From MFD09286-c1 sp963701015 (lineage in GTDB: Bacteria; Bacteroidota; Bacteroidia; Bacteroidales; DTGW01): DNA of 64,000 nucleotides. The translations under genes and the position numbers were made by a program. Location of the stretch: NCBI GenBank assembly GCA_963701015.1, contig OY969556.1, positions 2,542,001 to 2,606,000 on the forward strand, written 5' to 3'. Position 1 is the stretch's first letter. Each line of letters opens with the position of its first letter. Shown in pieces: positions 18,281 to 27,105 of this stretch. The notes below the pieces were generated by a model, which saw only the letters and a list, made by a program, of their open reading frames with translations, had not been told where the DNA came from and made no database searches.

Positions 18281-18829
18281 ATGTCACAGGAAATTGAAAA
18301 TCAGGTTAAACAACTTGAAGAAAAAATTAAGCAACTTCAAGGTAGTCAACCAAACGACCAAATATCAATTATTGTTTTTTCAGGTGAATTGGATAAAGCA
18401 CTTGCTTCAATGATAATTGCAACAGGAGCTCGTGCCATGGATATGGAAGTAAAAATGTTTTTCACTTTTTGGGGAACAACCATGTTGCGTGATAAAAATA
18501 AATCGGGCAAAGGAAAAGATTTCATGTCGAAAATGTTTGGTTTCATGCTGCCCAGTGGAACTTCAAAAATTAAACTTTCAAGGCTCAATATGTGCGGAAT
18601 GGGTACTGAAATGTTGAAGGGTTTAATGAAAAAGAAAAACGTTGCTTCGCTTGAAGAATTGTTTAAAATAGCTGCCGAATTGGGTGTTGAAATCAATATT
18701 TGTCAAATGTCAATGGATTTGATGGGTTTCAAAAAAGAAGAAATGATTGATTACCCGAATCTAAAATATTGTGGGGTTGCAACCTATTTAGCCGATGCAG
18801 GAGAAAGCAGGGTACAGCTGTTTATATAG
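18281..18829 (+). CDS. DsrE2-like protein (DsrE/DsrF/DrsH-like family)
   Basis: Protein of 182 residues with a short coiled-coil start (residues 2-20) and a DsrE2-type domain. Features seen are MFFTFWGTTMLR, Cys105 in LNMCGMG, Cys141 in CQMSMDLMGF and Cys164 in YCGVATYLADA; the CQMS site is the likely persulfide carrier. No transmembrane helix is apparent, unlike some DsrE2 proteins. Together with DsrE and TusA this is the standard sulfur-relay set found beside sHdr and Dsr loci. Confidence 0.86.
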   Translation: MSQEIENQVKQLEEKIKQLQGSQPNDQISIIVFSGELDKALASMIIATGARAMDMEVKMFFTFWGTTMLRDKNKSGKGKDFMSKMFGFMLPSGTSKIKLSRLNMCGMGTEMLKGLMKKKNVASLEELFKIAAELGVEINICQMSMDLMGFKKEEMIDYPNLKYCGVATYLADAGESRVQLFI

Positions 18830-18835
18830 AAAATA

Positions 18836-18858
18836 GAGTCAAGAACAAAGAACCAAGA
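18836..18858 (+). repeat. Dispersed intergenic repeat, CAAGAACAAAGAA family
   Basis: The 23-base string starting GAGTCAAGAACAAAGAACC recurs with one mismatch in reverse complement at 36828-36850, and a shorter version lies at 32820-32836. All three copies are intergenic, just behind stop codons. Confidence 0.7.
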
Positions 18859-18946
18859 CAAAAAATGGATATTTGGTTCTCATTATCAAATTAATATATT
18901 GTGTAATTATCACATTTGCAAATTAGCAAATTAAAAAATTAATAGT

Positions 18947-19195
18947 ATGACAACAGATGAATTAAAAGTTTTAAAAAGTGACAAAGTAGTAGATGCACGT
19001 GGAACAGCTTGCCCAGGGCCATTATTAGCTGCTAAAAAAGCAGTAGCCGATATTCAGCCAGGACAAGTTATGGAAGTGCTTTCATCAGACGAAGGCACCA
19101 AAAGTGATATTCCAAAATGGTGTAAAAAAATGAACTACGAATATTTTGGTTCAATTGACGAAGACGGTATTTTCAGGTTATTCTTAAAAAAATAA
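18947..19195 (+). CDS. tusA: TusA-family sulfurtransferase
   Basis: Sulfur-carrier protein of 82 residues. The family motif DARGTACPGPLL contains the persulfide-carrying Cys22. The remainder follows the TusA fold (VMEVLSSDEGTKSDIPKWCK). A second Cys is in the WCKK segment. It lies between the two DsrE genes and the MvhD/HdrA genes, 3 bases before the MvhD-like gene, which argues that it delivers sulfane sulfur to the Hdr-type complex as in sHdr loci. Confidence 0.93.
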   Translation: MTTDELKVLKSDKVVDARGTACPGPLLAAKKAVADIQPGQVMEVLSSDEGTKSDIPKWCKKMNYEYFGSIDEDGIFRLFLKK

Positions 19196-19198
19196 ATT

Positions 19199-19600
19199 AT
19201 GAATACGAGCCAACAGCCAAAATTACTGGTGTTCTCGACAGAAAAAATTTCTGATCCGGCCATTGATTTGGCTGGATTATTAAAAAAGCATTATTCATAC
19301 AGAGCAACTACCATAAGCGTCCCATGTTCAAGTTGTATTAAACCACGTTGGATAATGCGTGCTTATGAAAAAGGCTTTGATGGTGTGTTTATTGCCGCCG
19401 ATGGAACCGATTGCTCCTATGGAGAAGTTTGCACTGAACGCACATCGGCCATTATTACTGCAACACACCAACTCATGCGTGACAAAGGCTTAAAACCTTC
19501 TCAGTTAAAAATGGCTGCCATTTGCTCGGTTTGTGCCGAACCTTTTGTAAAACAAATTACTGGCTTTATGAAAGAATTAGAAACGCTAAAACAGGCTTAA
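19199..19600 (+). CDS. MvhD-like hydrogenase iron-sulfur subunit
   Basis: Protein of 133 residues related to the methyl-viologen hydrogenase delta subunit, which passes electrons to HdrA through a [2Fe-2S] cluster. Cysteine pairs are at 43/46 (VPCSSCIKPRWI), 72/78 (GTDCSYGEVCTER) and 109/112 (ICSVCAEP). The usual GDCHY segment is altered to TDCSY, so it is divergent. In QmoB this domain is normally fused to an HdrA-like part; here it is a separate gene 107 bases before the first HdrA-like gene. Confidence 0.82.
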   Translation: MNTSQQPKLLVFSTEKISDPAIDLAGLLKKHYSYRATTISVPCSSCIKPRWIMRAYEKGFDGVFIAADGTDCSYGEVCTERTSAIITATHQLMRDKGLKPSQLKMAAICSVCAEPFVKQITGFMKELETLKQA

Positions 19601-19707
19601 ACCACATTTTTTATAGGAAGAGTTACCACACAGTATTTAGAATTGATCGCACAACCATGTTATAGCCACTTTGCAATGGGTTGTGGTTATAAAAACAAAA
19701 TATAATT
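19601..19707. other. Intergenic hairpin before qmoA-like gene
   Basis: The segment holds an imperfect inverted repeat: CACAACC at about 19650-19656 and GGTTGTG near 19679-19685, with a 22-base spacer. It lacks a U tract, so it is not a standard terminator and is more likely an mRNA structure between mvhD-like and qmoA-like genes. Confidence 0.4.
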
Positions 19708-21018
19708 ATGCCAACAAATAACGAACAAGAGCAAATTACCGACTTTGATGTTTTAGTTGTCGGAGCGGGCATTGCAGGTGAAGAATCGGCGCTTAAGCTT
19801 GCCGACATGGGTTTTCGGGTGCTTCTGATTGAAAAGGAGCCTTCCATTGGTGGAAAGATGATATTGCTTAGCAAAGTTTTTCCAACTCTCGACTGTGCTG
19901 CATGTATTACCACACCAAAAGTTTCTGAAACGGCTCGCCATCCGAATATTACTTTACTTACACTAACTGAAGCTGTAAGTATTTTTAAGGAAAGCGATGG
20001 CAATTTCTCGATTACTTTGAAAAAACATCCAAGGTATGTGGTTGAAAAAGATTGTACCGGTTGCCAGGAATGCGAACGCGTTTGCCCGGCAATTGTTGAA
20101 GATCAGTTTCAATTTAACTTAGTTGCACGTAAAGCAGTTTATATACCTTTTAATATTGCAAATCCCCGTGTTGCACTTATAGATATTGAAAGTTGCATGT
20201 TGTGCGGGTTATGTGAACAGAAATGTCCCTCACATTGCATTGATTTTTCGCAAAAAGAAGAAACCATGCAGATTAAAGTTAAATCGGTTATTGTGGCTAC
20301 TGGCTTCAATTTATTCGACCCAACTTTAATACCACGCTATGGTTTTGGAATATATAAAAACGTAATTACTTCAATGCAAATGGAAAGGGAATTAGCACCA
20401 ACCCGGCCGTTCAATAACATCTTAAGGCCATCGGATGGCAAAACGCCCGATAAAATTGCTTATATATTTTGTACAGGTTCACGCGACAATACTTGTGGAA
20501 ATGCAATATGTTCACAGGTTTGTTGCATGTATTCGACAAAACAGGCTCAATTGCTTATGGGAGCATTGCCAATGGCGGATATTACCATGTATTATATAAA
20601 TATTCGTGCGTTTGGCAAAGGTTTCAATGAATTTTATATGCAGGCGAAAGATATGGGTGCCCATTATATAAAGGGAAAAGTGGCTTCGGTTACTGAAAAA
20701 GAAAACGGAAACCTGATTCTACGTTACGAAGATATTGCAACAGGTAAAGTTACTGAAAGCGAACACGATTTGGTTGTGTTATCGGTCGGTTTATTGGCTA
20801 ATCCGGCTATTACCGGAATTTTCAAAAACGAAACACTTGAAATTGACGCATCAAATTTTATAAAACAAACCGATTTGCTGCAAAACCCGGCATTAACCTC
20901 AATAAAAGGAGTATTTGTTGCCGGTACAGCAACAGCTCCAATGGATATTCCAGATACCATTATGTCAGCCGGTGCTGCTGCTGCTGAAACAAGTGGTTAT
21001 TTAAATGCAATTTGCTAA
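19708..21018 (+). CDS. qmoA: QmoA-like / HdrA-like FAD and [4Fe-4S] protein
   Basis: HdrA-family flavoprotein of 436 residues, closest in size and layout to QmoA of the quinone-interacting membrane-bound oxidoreductase. An N-terminal dinucleotide fold (VVGAGIAGEESALKLADMG) is followed by LDCAACITTPK, then two ferredoxin-type motifs, CTGCQECERVCP near residue 118 and CMLCGLCEQKCP near residue 165. FCTGSRDNTCG and SQVCCMYSTKQA are also HdrA hallmarks. It contains a second FAD-fold half ending in GVFVAGTATAPMDIPDTI. QmoA versus a shortened HdrA is judged from context. Confidence 0.86.
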   Translation: MPTNNEQEQITDFDVLVVGAGIAGEESALKLADMGFRVLLIEKEPSIGGKMILLSKVFPTLDCAACITTPKVSETARHPNITLLTLTEAVSIFKESDGNFSITLKKHPRYVVEKDCTGCQECERVCPAIVEDQFQFNLVARKAVYIPFNIANPRVALIDIESCMLCGLCEQKCPSHCIDFSQKEETMQIKVKSVIVATGFNLFDPTLIPRYGFGIYKNVITSMQMERELAPTRPFNNILRPSDGKTPDKIAYIFCTGSRDNTCGNAICSQVCCMYSTKQAQLLMGALPMADITMYYINIRAFGKGFNEFYMQAKDMGAHYIKGKVASVTEKENGNLILRYEDIATGKVTESEHDLVVLSVGLLANPAITGIFKNETLEIDASNFIKQTDLLQNPALTSIKGVFVAGTATAPMDIPDTIMSAGAAAAETSGYLNAIC

Positions 21019-21226
21019 TTATTTATTGTGCTAATTCGAATATGAAAGTTTAAAGGTTTACAAAACCTAAATCAGAACATCGCGAAGCGTAAAATATAGA
21101 ATTCCTTATTGGCCGTGTGCTGTTTTAGCGAAGTCGAGGCACAAGACGAAGAGAGTTTACACTGTCAAGTTCTTTTTGGTTACTTTTTGTAACGTCAAAA
21201 AGTAATAGAATATAAAGAAATAGATT
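21019..21226. repeat. Intergenic element with 10-bp hairpin between qmoA and qmoB
   Basis: A 208-base spacer that is more GC-rich than its surroundings. It ends with a perfect hairpin, TTACTTTTTG (21180-21189) pairing with CAAAAAGTAA (21196-21205) across a six-base loop. No T tract follows. It resembles the repeat-type spacers scattered in Bacteroidota genomes, but no second copy was noticed in this window. It may adjust the ratio of the two flavoproteins. Confidence 0.5.
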
Positions 21227-22933
21227 ATGAATAAAAAAATAGGCGTTTATGTATGCCATTGTGGTGGCAACATCTCCGATTATGTTGATATTGAAAAGGT
21301 AAAAGAAGCTGTAAAGGACGAAGCAAATGTTTACCTTTTAAAGAATACTTTGTTTGCCTGTTCCGATTCGTCGCAAAAGGAAATGGTTGAAGATATTAAA
21401 ACCAGTGAACTTGATGCTATTGTTGTGGCATCCTGTTCACCCAAATTACATGTGCCCACTTTCCGGGGTGTTGCTCAACGCGCAGGACTAAATCCTTACA
21501 ATTATGTTCAAGTGAATATCCGCGAACAAAGTTCATGGGCACATTCCGATAACCCGATTGGGGCGACTGAAAAAGCAATTCAATTGGTAAAAGCTGGTAT
21601 AGCAAGGGCTTCTGAATCACAAGCATTAACTTCAATGAAAATTCCTACTACAAATGCCGTAGCTGTTATTGGAGCAGGTGTTGGCGGCATGCGTTCGGCA
21701 ATTGCTTTGGCCGATATGGGAACAGAAGTTTATTTATTGGAAAAAGAAAACTCGGTTGGCGGACATGTTGCAAATTATGGTTCTTTGTTCACAACAAATA
21801 TTGATGGAAAAAATCTGGTATCAAACCTTCATTCAGAAATTAAAAAACGTTCAAACATCAAACTTTTCACCAATGCAGAGTTAGTTGAGAAAAAAGGAGG
21901 TATTGGAAATTTCGATATAAAAGTTAAAACCGGTAACGAAACTCTTCCTTTGCATATTGGTGCATTTGTAATTAATACAGGTTTTGAAAATTACGAACCT
22001 GTAAAAGGCGAATATGGTTATGGTGAAATCAATAATGTTATCACTCTTCCCCAGTTTAAGGAATTAATTGAAAAATCAGAGGGTGAACTAAAATTCAACA
22101 ATAAAAAAATTGAAACCGTAGCATATATTTATTGTGTAGGAAGCCGCCAGGACGAAGAAGGCGACAACAAGTATTGTTCACGCTTTTGCTGTACAGCGGC
22201 CATTCACAGTTCCATCCAAGTAAAAAATAAATTCAAAAATATTACCAACCTGCATTACAACAGAGGCATAAGGACTTATGGAAAGCAGGAATTGTTATAC
22301 GATGAATCGTCAAAAAATGGAGATATTTATTTACAATTTTCGCTCGACAGTATTCCACAATTAGAACAAAAAGGCAATAATACAACTATAAAAGTAAAAG
22401 ATATTCTTTCGGCAGGTAAGGAAATTGAAGCCGAAGCCGATTTAGTTGTTTTGGTAACCGGCATGGTGCCTCGCAAAAATGAAAACCTGGTTCATCAATT
22501 AAAATTACCAGTTGGACGAGATAATTTTTTCAATGAAATTCACATGAAGCTGCGCCCGGTTGAAACGGTTATTGATGGTGTATTCATCGCCGGAACATGC
22601 CAATCGCCAAAAAATATCCTCGAAACTATGAATTCGTCAATGGCGGCATCGGCAAAAGCAAATTCAATTTTAACTAAAGGCGAAATATCACTTGAACCAA
22701 CGCTGGCAATGGTCAATCCTGCTGCATGTAACTTTTGCGATAAGTGTTTTTCAGCCTGCCCTTTTGATGCAATTACAGAATCGGAATATGAAGGGAAAAA
22801 GGTAGCAAAAATAAATGTTTCGAATTGCAAAGGATGTGGCATGTGTACTCCTGTTTGCCCAACCGATGCAATTGATTTGCAGGGTTACACAAATGCACAA
22901 ATTGAAGGAATGATAGATGCTTTAGCAGAATAA
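21227..22933 (+). CDS. qmoB: QmoB-like / HdrA-like flavoprotein
   Basis: Second HdrA-type protein, 568 residues. It starts GVYVCHCGGNI, the HdrA N-terminal cysteine motif, then has a dinucleotide fold (VIGAGVGGMRSAIALADMG), YIYCVGSRQDEEGDNKYCSR and two C-terminal ferredoxin motifs (CNFCDKCFSACP and CKGCGMCTPVCP). The LDCAACITTP segment of classical HdrA is missing. QmoB proteins usually continue into an MvhD domain; here that domain is the separate gene at 19199-19600. The pair would together resemble a split QmoB. Predicted cytoplasmic, docked on the QmoC-like subunit. Confidence 0.85.
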   Translation: MNKKIGVYVCHCGGNISDYVDIEKVKEAVKDEANVYLLKNTLFACSDSSQKEMVEDIKTSELDAIVVASCSPKLHVPTFRGVAQRAGLNPYNYVQVNIREQSSWAHSDNPIGATEKAIQLVKAGIARASESQALTSMKIPTTNAVAVIGAGVGGMRSAIALADMGTEVYLLEKENSVGGHVANYGSLFTTNIDGKNLVSNLHSEIKKRSNIKLFTNAELVEKKGGIGNFDIKVKTGNETLPLHIGAFVINTGFENYEPVKGEYGYGEINNVITLPQFKELIEKSEGELKFNNKKIETVAYIYCVGSRQDEEGDNKYCSRFCCTAAIHSSIQVKNKFKNITNLHYNRGIRTYGKQELLYDESSKNGDIYLQFSLDSIPQLEQKGNNTTIKVKDILSAGKEIEAEADLVVLVTGMVPRKNENLVHQLKLPVGRDNFFNEIHMKLRPVETVIDGVFIAGTCQSPKNILETMNSSMAASAKANSILTKGEISLEPTLAMVNPAACNFCDKCFSACPFDAITESEYEGKKVAKINVSNCKGCGMCTPVCPTDAIDLQGYTNAQIEGMIDALAE

Positions 22934-23027
22934 ACCTCCCAACCCTCCTTAATAAGGAGGGCAAACAGTGTAGTATGCAAAATACTTAACTCTGTTATAG
23001 CCCATTTTCAAGGGGTTGGGGTTAAAA
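22934..23027. repeat. GC-rich inverted-repeat element (copy C)
   Basis: Begins right after the stop codon of the qmoB-like gene. CCCTCCTTA and TAAGGAGGG form an inner hairpin at 22941-22960. The outer ends ACCTCCCAACCC and GGGGTTGGGGTT pair imperfectly. Its design (terminal inverted repeat plus inner hairpin, in a gap between cotranscribed genes) matches the elements at 31549 and 33001, although the sequence is more diverged. Confidence 0.6.
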
Positions 23028-23036
23028 AAATAAAAA

Positions 23037-23312
23037 ATGGAAGCAAAATCAAAGACAATCAATATTATCAAGGAAACACGAAAGGTTTCCCCGCAAGTTT
23101 CGGAAAGCAGAAAAAAGTTTGTTCAAACTCGCAAAGCAATTATGGAGGCTTTAAAGGATGAAGGCAAAACAATCCCTCAGATTGCAGCTTTAACACAACT
23201 TCCTTTACACGAAACAACTTATTATTTAATGTCGCTTCAAAAATTTGGGGAGGTTACCGTTGAAGGCATTGATGATATGGACGAATATTTCATTTATAAA
23301 ATTAAAAAATAA
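23037..23312 (+). CDS. Small winged-helix-like protein between qmoB and qmoC
   Basis: Protein of 91 residues with a probable helix-turn-helix (IMEALKDEGKTIPQIAALTQ, then ETTYYLMSLQKFGEVTVEG), like the winged helices of small regulators. I do not recognise a named family. Its stop overlaps the start of the QmoC-like gene (TAATG), so it is translationally coupled to it. It may be a regulator or a structural partner of the complex; genes of this kind occur in some Hdr and Qmo loci. Confidence 0.7.
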   Translation: MEAKSKTINIIKETRKVSPQVSESRKKFVQTRKAIMEALKDEGKTIPQIAALTQLPLHETTYYLMSLQKFGEVTVEGIDDMDEYFIYKIKK

Positions 23313-24361
23313 TGGCAACTATAAATCCGGCATTCGGCAAAGAATTAAAAAAATACGGGGCATTCGATTTTAACGCCTGCTATAATTGCGGAACATGTAC
23401 AGCTATTTGTTCCTTATCAACTGAAAATGATTCGTTCCCGAGAGAAATGGTCCGCTCAAGCGTACTTGGTGACACTGAAAATATAAAAGCCTCATTAAAA
23501 CCCTGGCTTTGCTATTATTGCGGTGAATGTACATCGCATTGTCCGCGCGAAGCAGCACCAGGTGAATTAATGATGTCGCTCAGGCGTTGGTTAACTTCAG
23601 TTTACGATTGGACCGGCTTATCAGGACTTTTATATAAGTCGCTACCATTAAGCATTATAGCATTTTTACTTGCTGCTGTTGCTGTTATTTGGTATAGCAT
23701 TCACGAAAACTTCAACTTAGAAAAAATAATGCTTGTAGGTCATTATTTCGAAATGATTGCAATTGCCTCGGTTTTTGCAATAATATTGCTGCCCAATTTA
23801 ATTCGTATGTGGTGGTTTGTGATTGGAAAGCCAAAGGTTAAAGTACATATATTATCCAATTTTAAATCATTAGGCGAACTTTTTGTTCACATGTTTACCC
23901 AAAAACGATCTTTGGGCTGCGATGATAATCAGTTTCGTTGGTTCGAACATCTGGTATTGGTATTTGGTTATTTAACTTTACTGTTTACAACAGTTTTTCT
24001 CGATTGGTTTTCATCTACAAACCTTTTTGTAATCATACTTGGTTACGTTGAAAGCATTGCTATTTTTATCATTACCATTGATTTTGTATCAAGCAGAGTA
24101 AAAAAGAGCAAAGAAGTAAGCAAATATTCACAACCATCGGACTGGTTCTTTGTAATTTGGTTGCTTTTAATGGGTCTTACAGCTTTTGTAGTACGATTAT
24201 TTATAGATTTAAATATTCTTGAACAAAATGGCTGGATGTATATATTGCATATGATTATTCTTGTTCAATGGGCTATAATTATTGTACCTCTCGGAAAATG
24301 GACTCATTTTCTGTATCGCTCTTTTGCCATGTATATGGCATCTCTAAAGCAAATTATATAA
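23312..24361 (+). CDS. qmoC: QmoC-like membrane subunit (HdrC-HdrE fusion)
   Basis: Protein of 349 residues that joins an HdrC-like front to an HdrE-like membrane part. Two [4Fe-4S] motifs, CYNCGTCTAICS near residue 22 and CYYCGECTSHCPRE near residue 67, precede five or six hydrophobic segments from about residue 105 to 345. Histidines in or near the membrane segments could ligate heme b and touch the quinone. This layout defines QmoC, which links Qmo flavoproteins to menaquinone. It ends the core run of sulfur-relay and Hdr genes. Confidence 0.88.
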   Translation: MATINPAFGKELKKYGAFDFNACYNCGTCTAICSLSTENDSFPREMVRSSVLGDTENIKASLKPWLCYYCGECTSHCPREAAPGELMMSLRRWLTSVYDWTGLSGLLYKSLPLSIIAFLLAAVAVIWYSIHENFNLEKIMLVGHYFEMIAIASVFAIILLPNLIRMWWFVIGKPKVKVHILSNFKSLGELFVHMFTQKRSLGCDDNQFRWFEHLVLVFGYLTLLFTTVFLDWFSSTNLFVIILGYVESIAIFIITIDFVSSRVKKSKEVSKYSQPSDWFFVIWLLLMGLTAFVVRLFIDLNILEQNGWMYILHMIILVQWAIIIVPLGKWTHFLYRSFAMYMASLKQII

Positions 24362-24383
24362 TTTATACCCTAATATTTTTGAA

Positions 24384-24752
24384 ATGAAAAATATTGTTTC
24401 AATAATCATTTTACTCATAATTTTTGGCTTTGCTTCAAAAGCTTGTGAAATATTCATTTCAGTTGATAAAAACAGTAAAACAACATATATTATTGGTGAT
24501 GAATTGGTTATAAAAGTTCAAGTAGTACTAACCCATAGAAACTGCCAGGTAGCTATGGATAAAACAAAAATTGATTACAAAGGATTAGAAATGAAAGGTG
24601 CTACCAAATGGATTGAAACAAAATCGGGAACTTGGGAACGGAAATTCAAAGTAATTATTAAAGATACAAATAAGGGCAATGTTTACCTCAGCGCCGTACG
24701 CGACTGTGACAAAGATGGCGGCAAAGGCTTAATAAAGCTGGATGTAAGATGA
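24384..24752 (+). CDS. Exported small protein before polyferredoxin
   Basis: Protein of 122 residues with a signal peptide of about 20 residues (MKNIVSIIILLIIFGFASKA). The mature part starts with Cys and has two more (HRNCQV, RDCDKDGG), and it is beta-rich. I do not recognise a family. Its stop overlaps the ATG of the membrane ferredoxin gene by four bases (ATGA), so the two are coupled, which suggests a periplasmic partner of that protein. Confidence 0.72.
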   Translation: MKNIVSIIILLIIFGFASKACEIFISVDKNSKTTYIIGDELVIKVQVVLTHRNCQVAMDKTKIDYKGLEMKGATKWIETKSGTWERKFKVIIKDTNKGNVYLSAVRDCDKDGGKGLIKLDVR

Positions 24753-25783
24753 CTAAATTAAAACTCTCACGGTGGTTTCTACTAGTTGCAATGCTTTTAA
24801 TAGCACTGACGCAAACTACTGAGGGAGCTGAACAAAACGATGAATTTGAAACTTTTGACACCACACAAAAAATTTCAACATCCAATGAATTTGCCGCTTT
24901 CGACACTACAAATAATAACACCAAATGTGCCAATGATGGAGAATGTAAAACAGGGAATGTAAAAGAAAACGTCATATGGATTCTCGAAATACTTTTTTTT
25001 ACAATCATTGCAGGTGTTTTAGTAAGGTTTAAAACAACTCGTAACTTTCGGGGCCTGTTTCTTCTTGCTTCTGTTGCTTTTGTTGGATTCTATAAAGGAG
25101 GCTGCCCTTGTCCTATTTTGGGTATTCAAAATTTAACGTTAACTCTAGTTGGTGTTAAAATTTATTGGGGAAGCATTATTTACCTTCCGGGCTTAATAAT
25201 TATTACGTATTTTTTCGGAAAGGTTTGGTGTGGTTGGATTTGCCAGTTAGGTGCTATTCAAGAACTTATACATTTGCCATCGGGCATTAAAATACTGCAA
25301 AGCCAAAAAAGCCAAAAGATTATGCGTTATACCCGCATTGCATTGCTTATTATTTTGGTTTCTCAGCTAATTATTACCAAAACTGCCATTTATGAACATT
25401 ACGATCCTTTCAAAGCCATATACAATTTAATTGCAGCCAACACAATAACACTAATTTTGCTGATTCTCGTTTTGGTAAGTTCTGTTTTTATTTTCCGTCC
25501 ATTTTGCAAAGTAGCTTGTCCCATTGGTTTAATACTTGGATGGGTAAGTAAAATACCGGGAGCATCGGTAATTGGCAATAACGATAGTTGCACATCATGT
25601 GCCAACTGCCACAATGCTTGCAAGATTAGGGCAATAACAAGAGACGAGAAAATAAGCGTATTAGATAATCAGGAATGTATTGCTTGTGGCGATTGCTTAA
25701 ATAGTTGCAAAAAGATTTCATTAAAATTTTACCAGAAAAGCGAAAAGCATCATGACAAAATACAATGTAAAAGTGAAAATTAA
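24749..25783 (+). CDS. NapH/NosR-like membrane polyferredoxin
   Basis: Membrane iron-sulfur protein of 344 residues. After an N-terminal signal or anchor and a polar segment, helices at about 75-95, 105-125, 140-160, 185-205 and 225-250 carry the cysteine motifs GGCPCPILG, KVWCGWICQLGA and FCKVACPIGL typical of NapH, NosR and YccM. Two ferredoxin motifs follow (CTSCANCHNACK and CIACGDCLNSCK). Relatives pass electrons from quinol across the membrane to periplasmic partners. Next to the Qmo-like genes it could link the quinone pool to a periplasmic sulfur or thiol reaction (inference). Confidence 0.88.
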   Translation: MTKLKLSRWFLLVAMLLIALTQTTEGAEQNDEFETFDTTQKISTSNEFAAFDTTNNNTKCANDGECKTGNVKENVIWILEILFFTIIAGVLVRFKTTRNFRGLFLLASVAFVGFYKGGCPCPILGIQNLTLTLVGVKIYWGSIIYLPGLIIITYFFGKVWCGWICQLGAIQELIHLPSGIKILQSQKSQKIMRYTRIALLIILVSQLIITKTAIYEHYDPFKAIYNLIAANTITLILLILVLVSSVFIFRPFCKVACPIGLILGWVSKIPGASVIGNNDSCTSCANCHNACKIRAITRDEKISVLDNQECIACGDCLNSCKKISLKFYQKSEKHHDKIQCKSEN

Positions 25784-27086
25784 CATATTATTTATCATGA
25801 TGTTAATACTAAATATAAGATTAATGGCCCAGTCGGAATGTCGCAGTATAATTGGAGCCCATATTAATCCGGTAAGTAAAGACAGCACCATTGGCCTTGG
25901 ACTTGAAAGTACGCTGGGAGCGGGTTTTATTGATGAAAGCCCTATTGCAAATATAATGCTTATTGGTGCTTTCGACTATACATCTATAAACAAAGAACAT
26001 CATATTGATATTGAAGGTGTTGGCAAATATTGGAGTAAGTTTCATGGAACACCCGGTGCAGGCAGAACCGATGCTGCTACAGATACAACTGAAACTTCTG
26101 AAAGCACATCAACAGATAAAAAATATTTTGGTCTGCGCGAAGGATATTATTTGTTTAACCATACGGGAACAACCATAAAAACAGGAGTTCAAACAACCAC
26201 TGCAGGCGATTACTTTTTAATGGACGAAAGAGTATTGGGCGTGAAAGTAATACAACAACTTAATACATTTGAGTTTCAGGCAATGCTAGCAACCACCAAT
26301 AGAGATTTAGCGCGTATGCAAAATGTTTGCGGTGTTAGGCCCTTATACAACGTTTTAAAAAGTAAAACGAATATAAACCAGGTGGGGGTTGACCTTTTCG
26401 AAACCAATTTCGTTAATGCCAATATTAAATGGGAAAATGGGAAAGTAGCCAACACTGCGGCATCAAGTGCACCCGATGAATTTGAACCGGTTGATGAATT
26501 TAGCGCAATTGAAGAAAATAGTAATTTTAAATTTAACGAAGCAGGTGCTTTATATTATCAGGAATTTGGTTCCGGTTTTAGCACCATTAAACACTATGTA
26601 GGTGCTTTCAGTAGTATAAATTTGTTTTCAGGTATTGAAATGAAACTCGAAGCTGTTCAGCAATTCATTTCAAATAATAATACGTTTGCTTATACGGCTG
26701 AGCTCTATAAAGATGTGGTTTGGCAATCGGGCGCAAGCTCAAAATTCAATCTAGGCTATATTGGGAAACTTAACAGCGATAGTGGCTCAGTATTTTCGCC
26801 TGCTTTTACAAATCTTTTTCTTGGAGAAGTGGCACGTCTCGATGCTTTTGATCTACCGATATATTTTGGTTCAGTTAGCCATACTTTTCCAATAAAATTA
26901 AACCCACATATCCGTTTTCGTTATGTAGGTCAACAGAACGAGAATAAAACAAACGAATTCGATATTGAGTTGGGATTTAAATTCATGAAACATGCCAAAT
27001 TTACAGGCATTTATAGTTTAATATCTTCAAAACTGGTGACAAATAATATAAATATGTTTCGCTTCGAACTAAGAGTTGCATTTTAA
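25752..27086 (+). CDS. Putative outer-membrane beta-barrel protein
   Basis: Protein of 444 residues with a signal peptide (about 26 residues, ending RLMAQ). The body alternates polar and hydrophobic residues and ends in FRFELRVAF, an aromatic C-terminus expected for an outer-membrane barrel. I do not recognise the substrate. The start overlaps the polyferredoxin gene by 32 bases; ATGs at 25797 and 25800 would cut into the signal sequence. Coupling to a respiratory gene suggests a porin or docking protein for the same pathway. Confidence 0.68.
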   Translation: MTKYNVKVKINILFIMMLILNIRLMAQSECRSIIGAHINPVSKDSTIGLGLESTLGAGFIDESPIANIMLIGAFDYTSINKEHHIDIEGVGKYWSKFHGTPGAGRTDAATDTTETSESTSTDKKYFGLREGYYLFNHTGTTIKTGVQTTTAGDYFLMDERVLGVKVIQQLNTFEFQAMLATTNRDLARMQNVCGVRPLYNVLKSKTNINQVGVDLFETNFVNANIKWENGKVANTAASSAPDEFEPVDEFSAIEENSNFKFNEAGALYYQEFGSGFSTIKHYVGAFSSINLFSGIEMKLEAVQQFISNNNTFAYTAELYKDVVWQSGASSKFNLGYIGKLNSDSGSVFSPAFTNLFLGEVARLDAFDLPIYFGSVSHTFPIKLNPHIRFRYVGQQNENKTNEFDIELGFKFMKHAKFTGIYSLISSKLVTNNINMFRFELRVAF

Positions 27087-27105
27087 TTATTAAATAAAAT
27101 TACCA

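Noticed and set aside
14924..24361. Dissimilatory sulfate reduction locus
   Set aside because: No sat, aprAB or dsrAB in the window; Qmo-like and DsrE genes alone do not prove the pathway.
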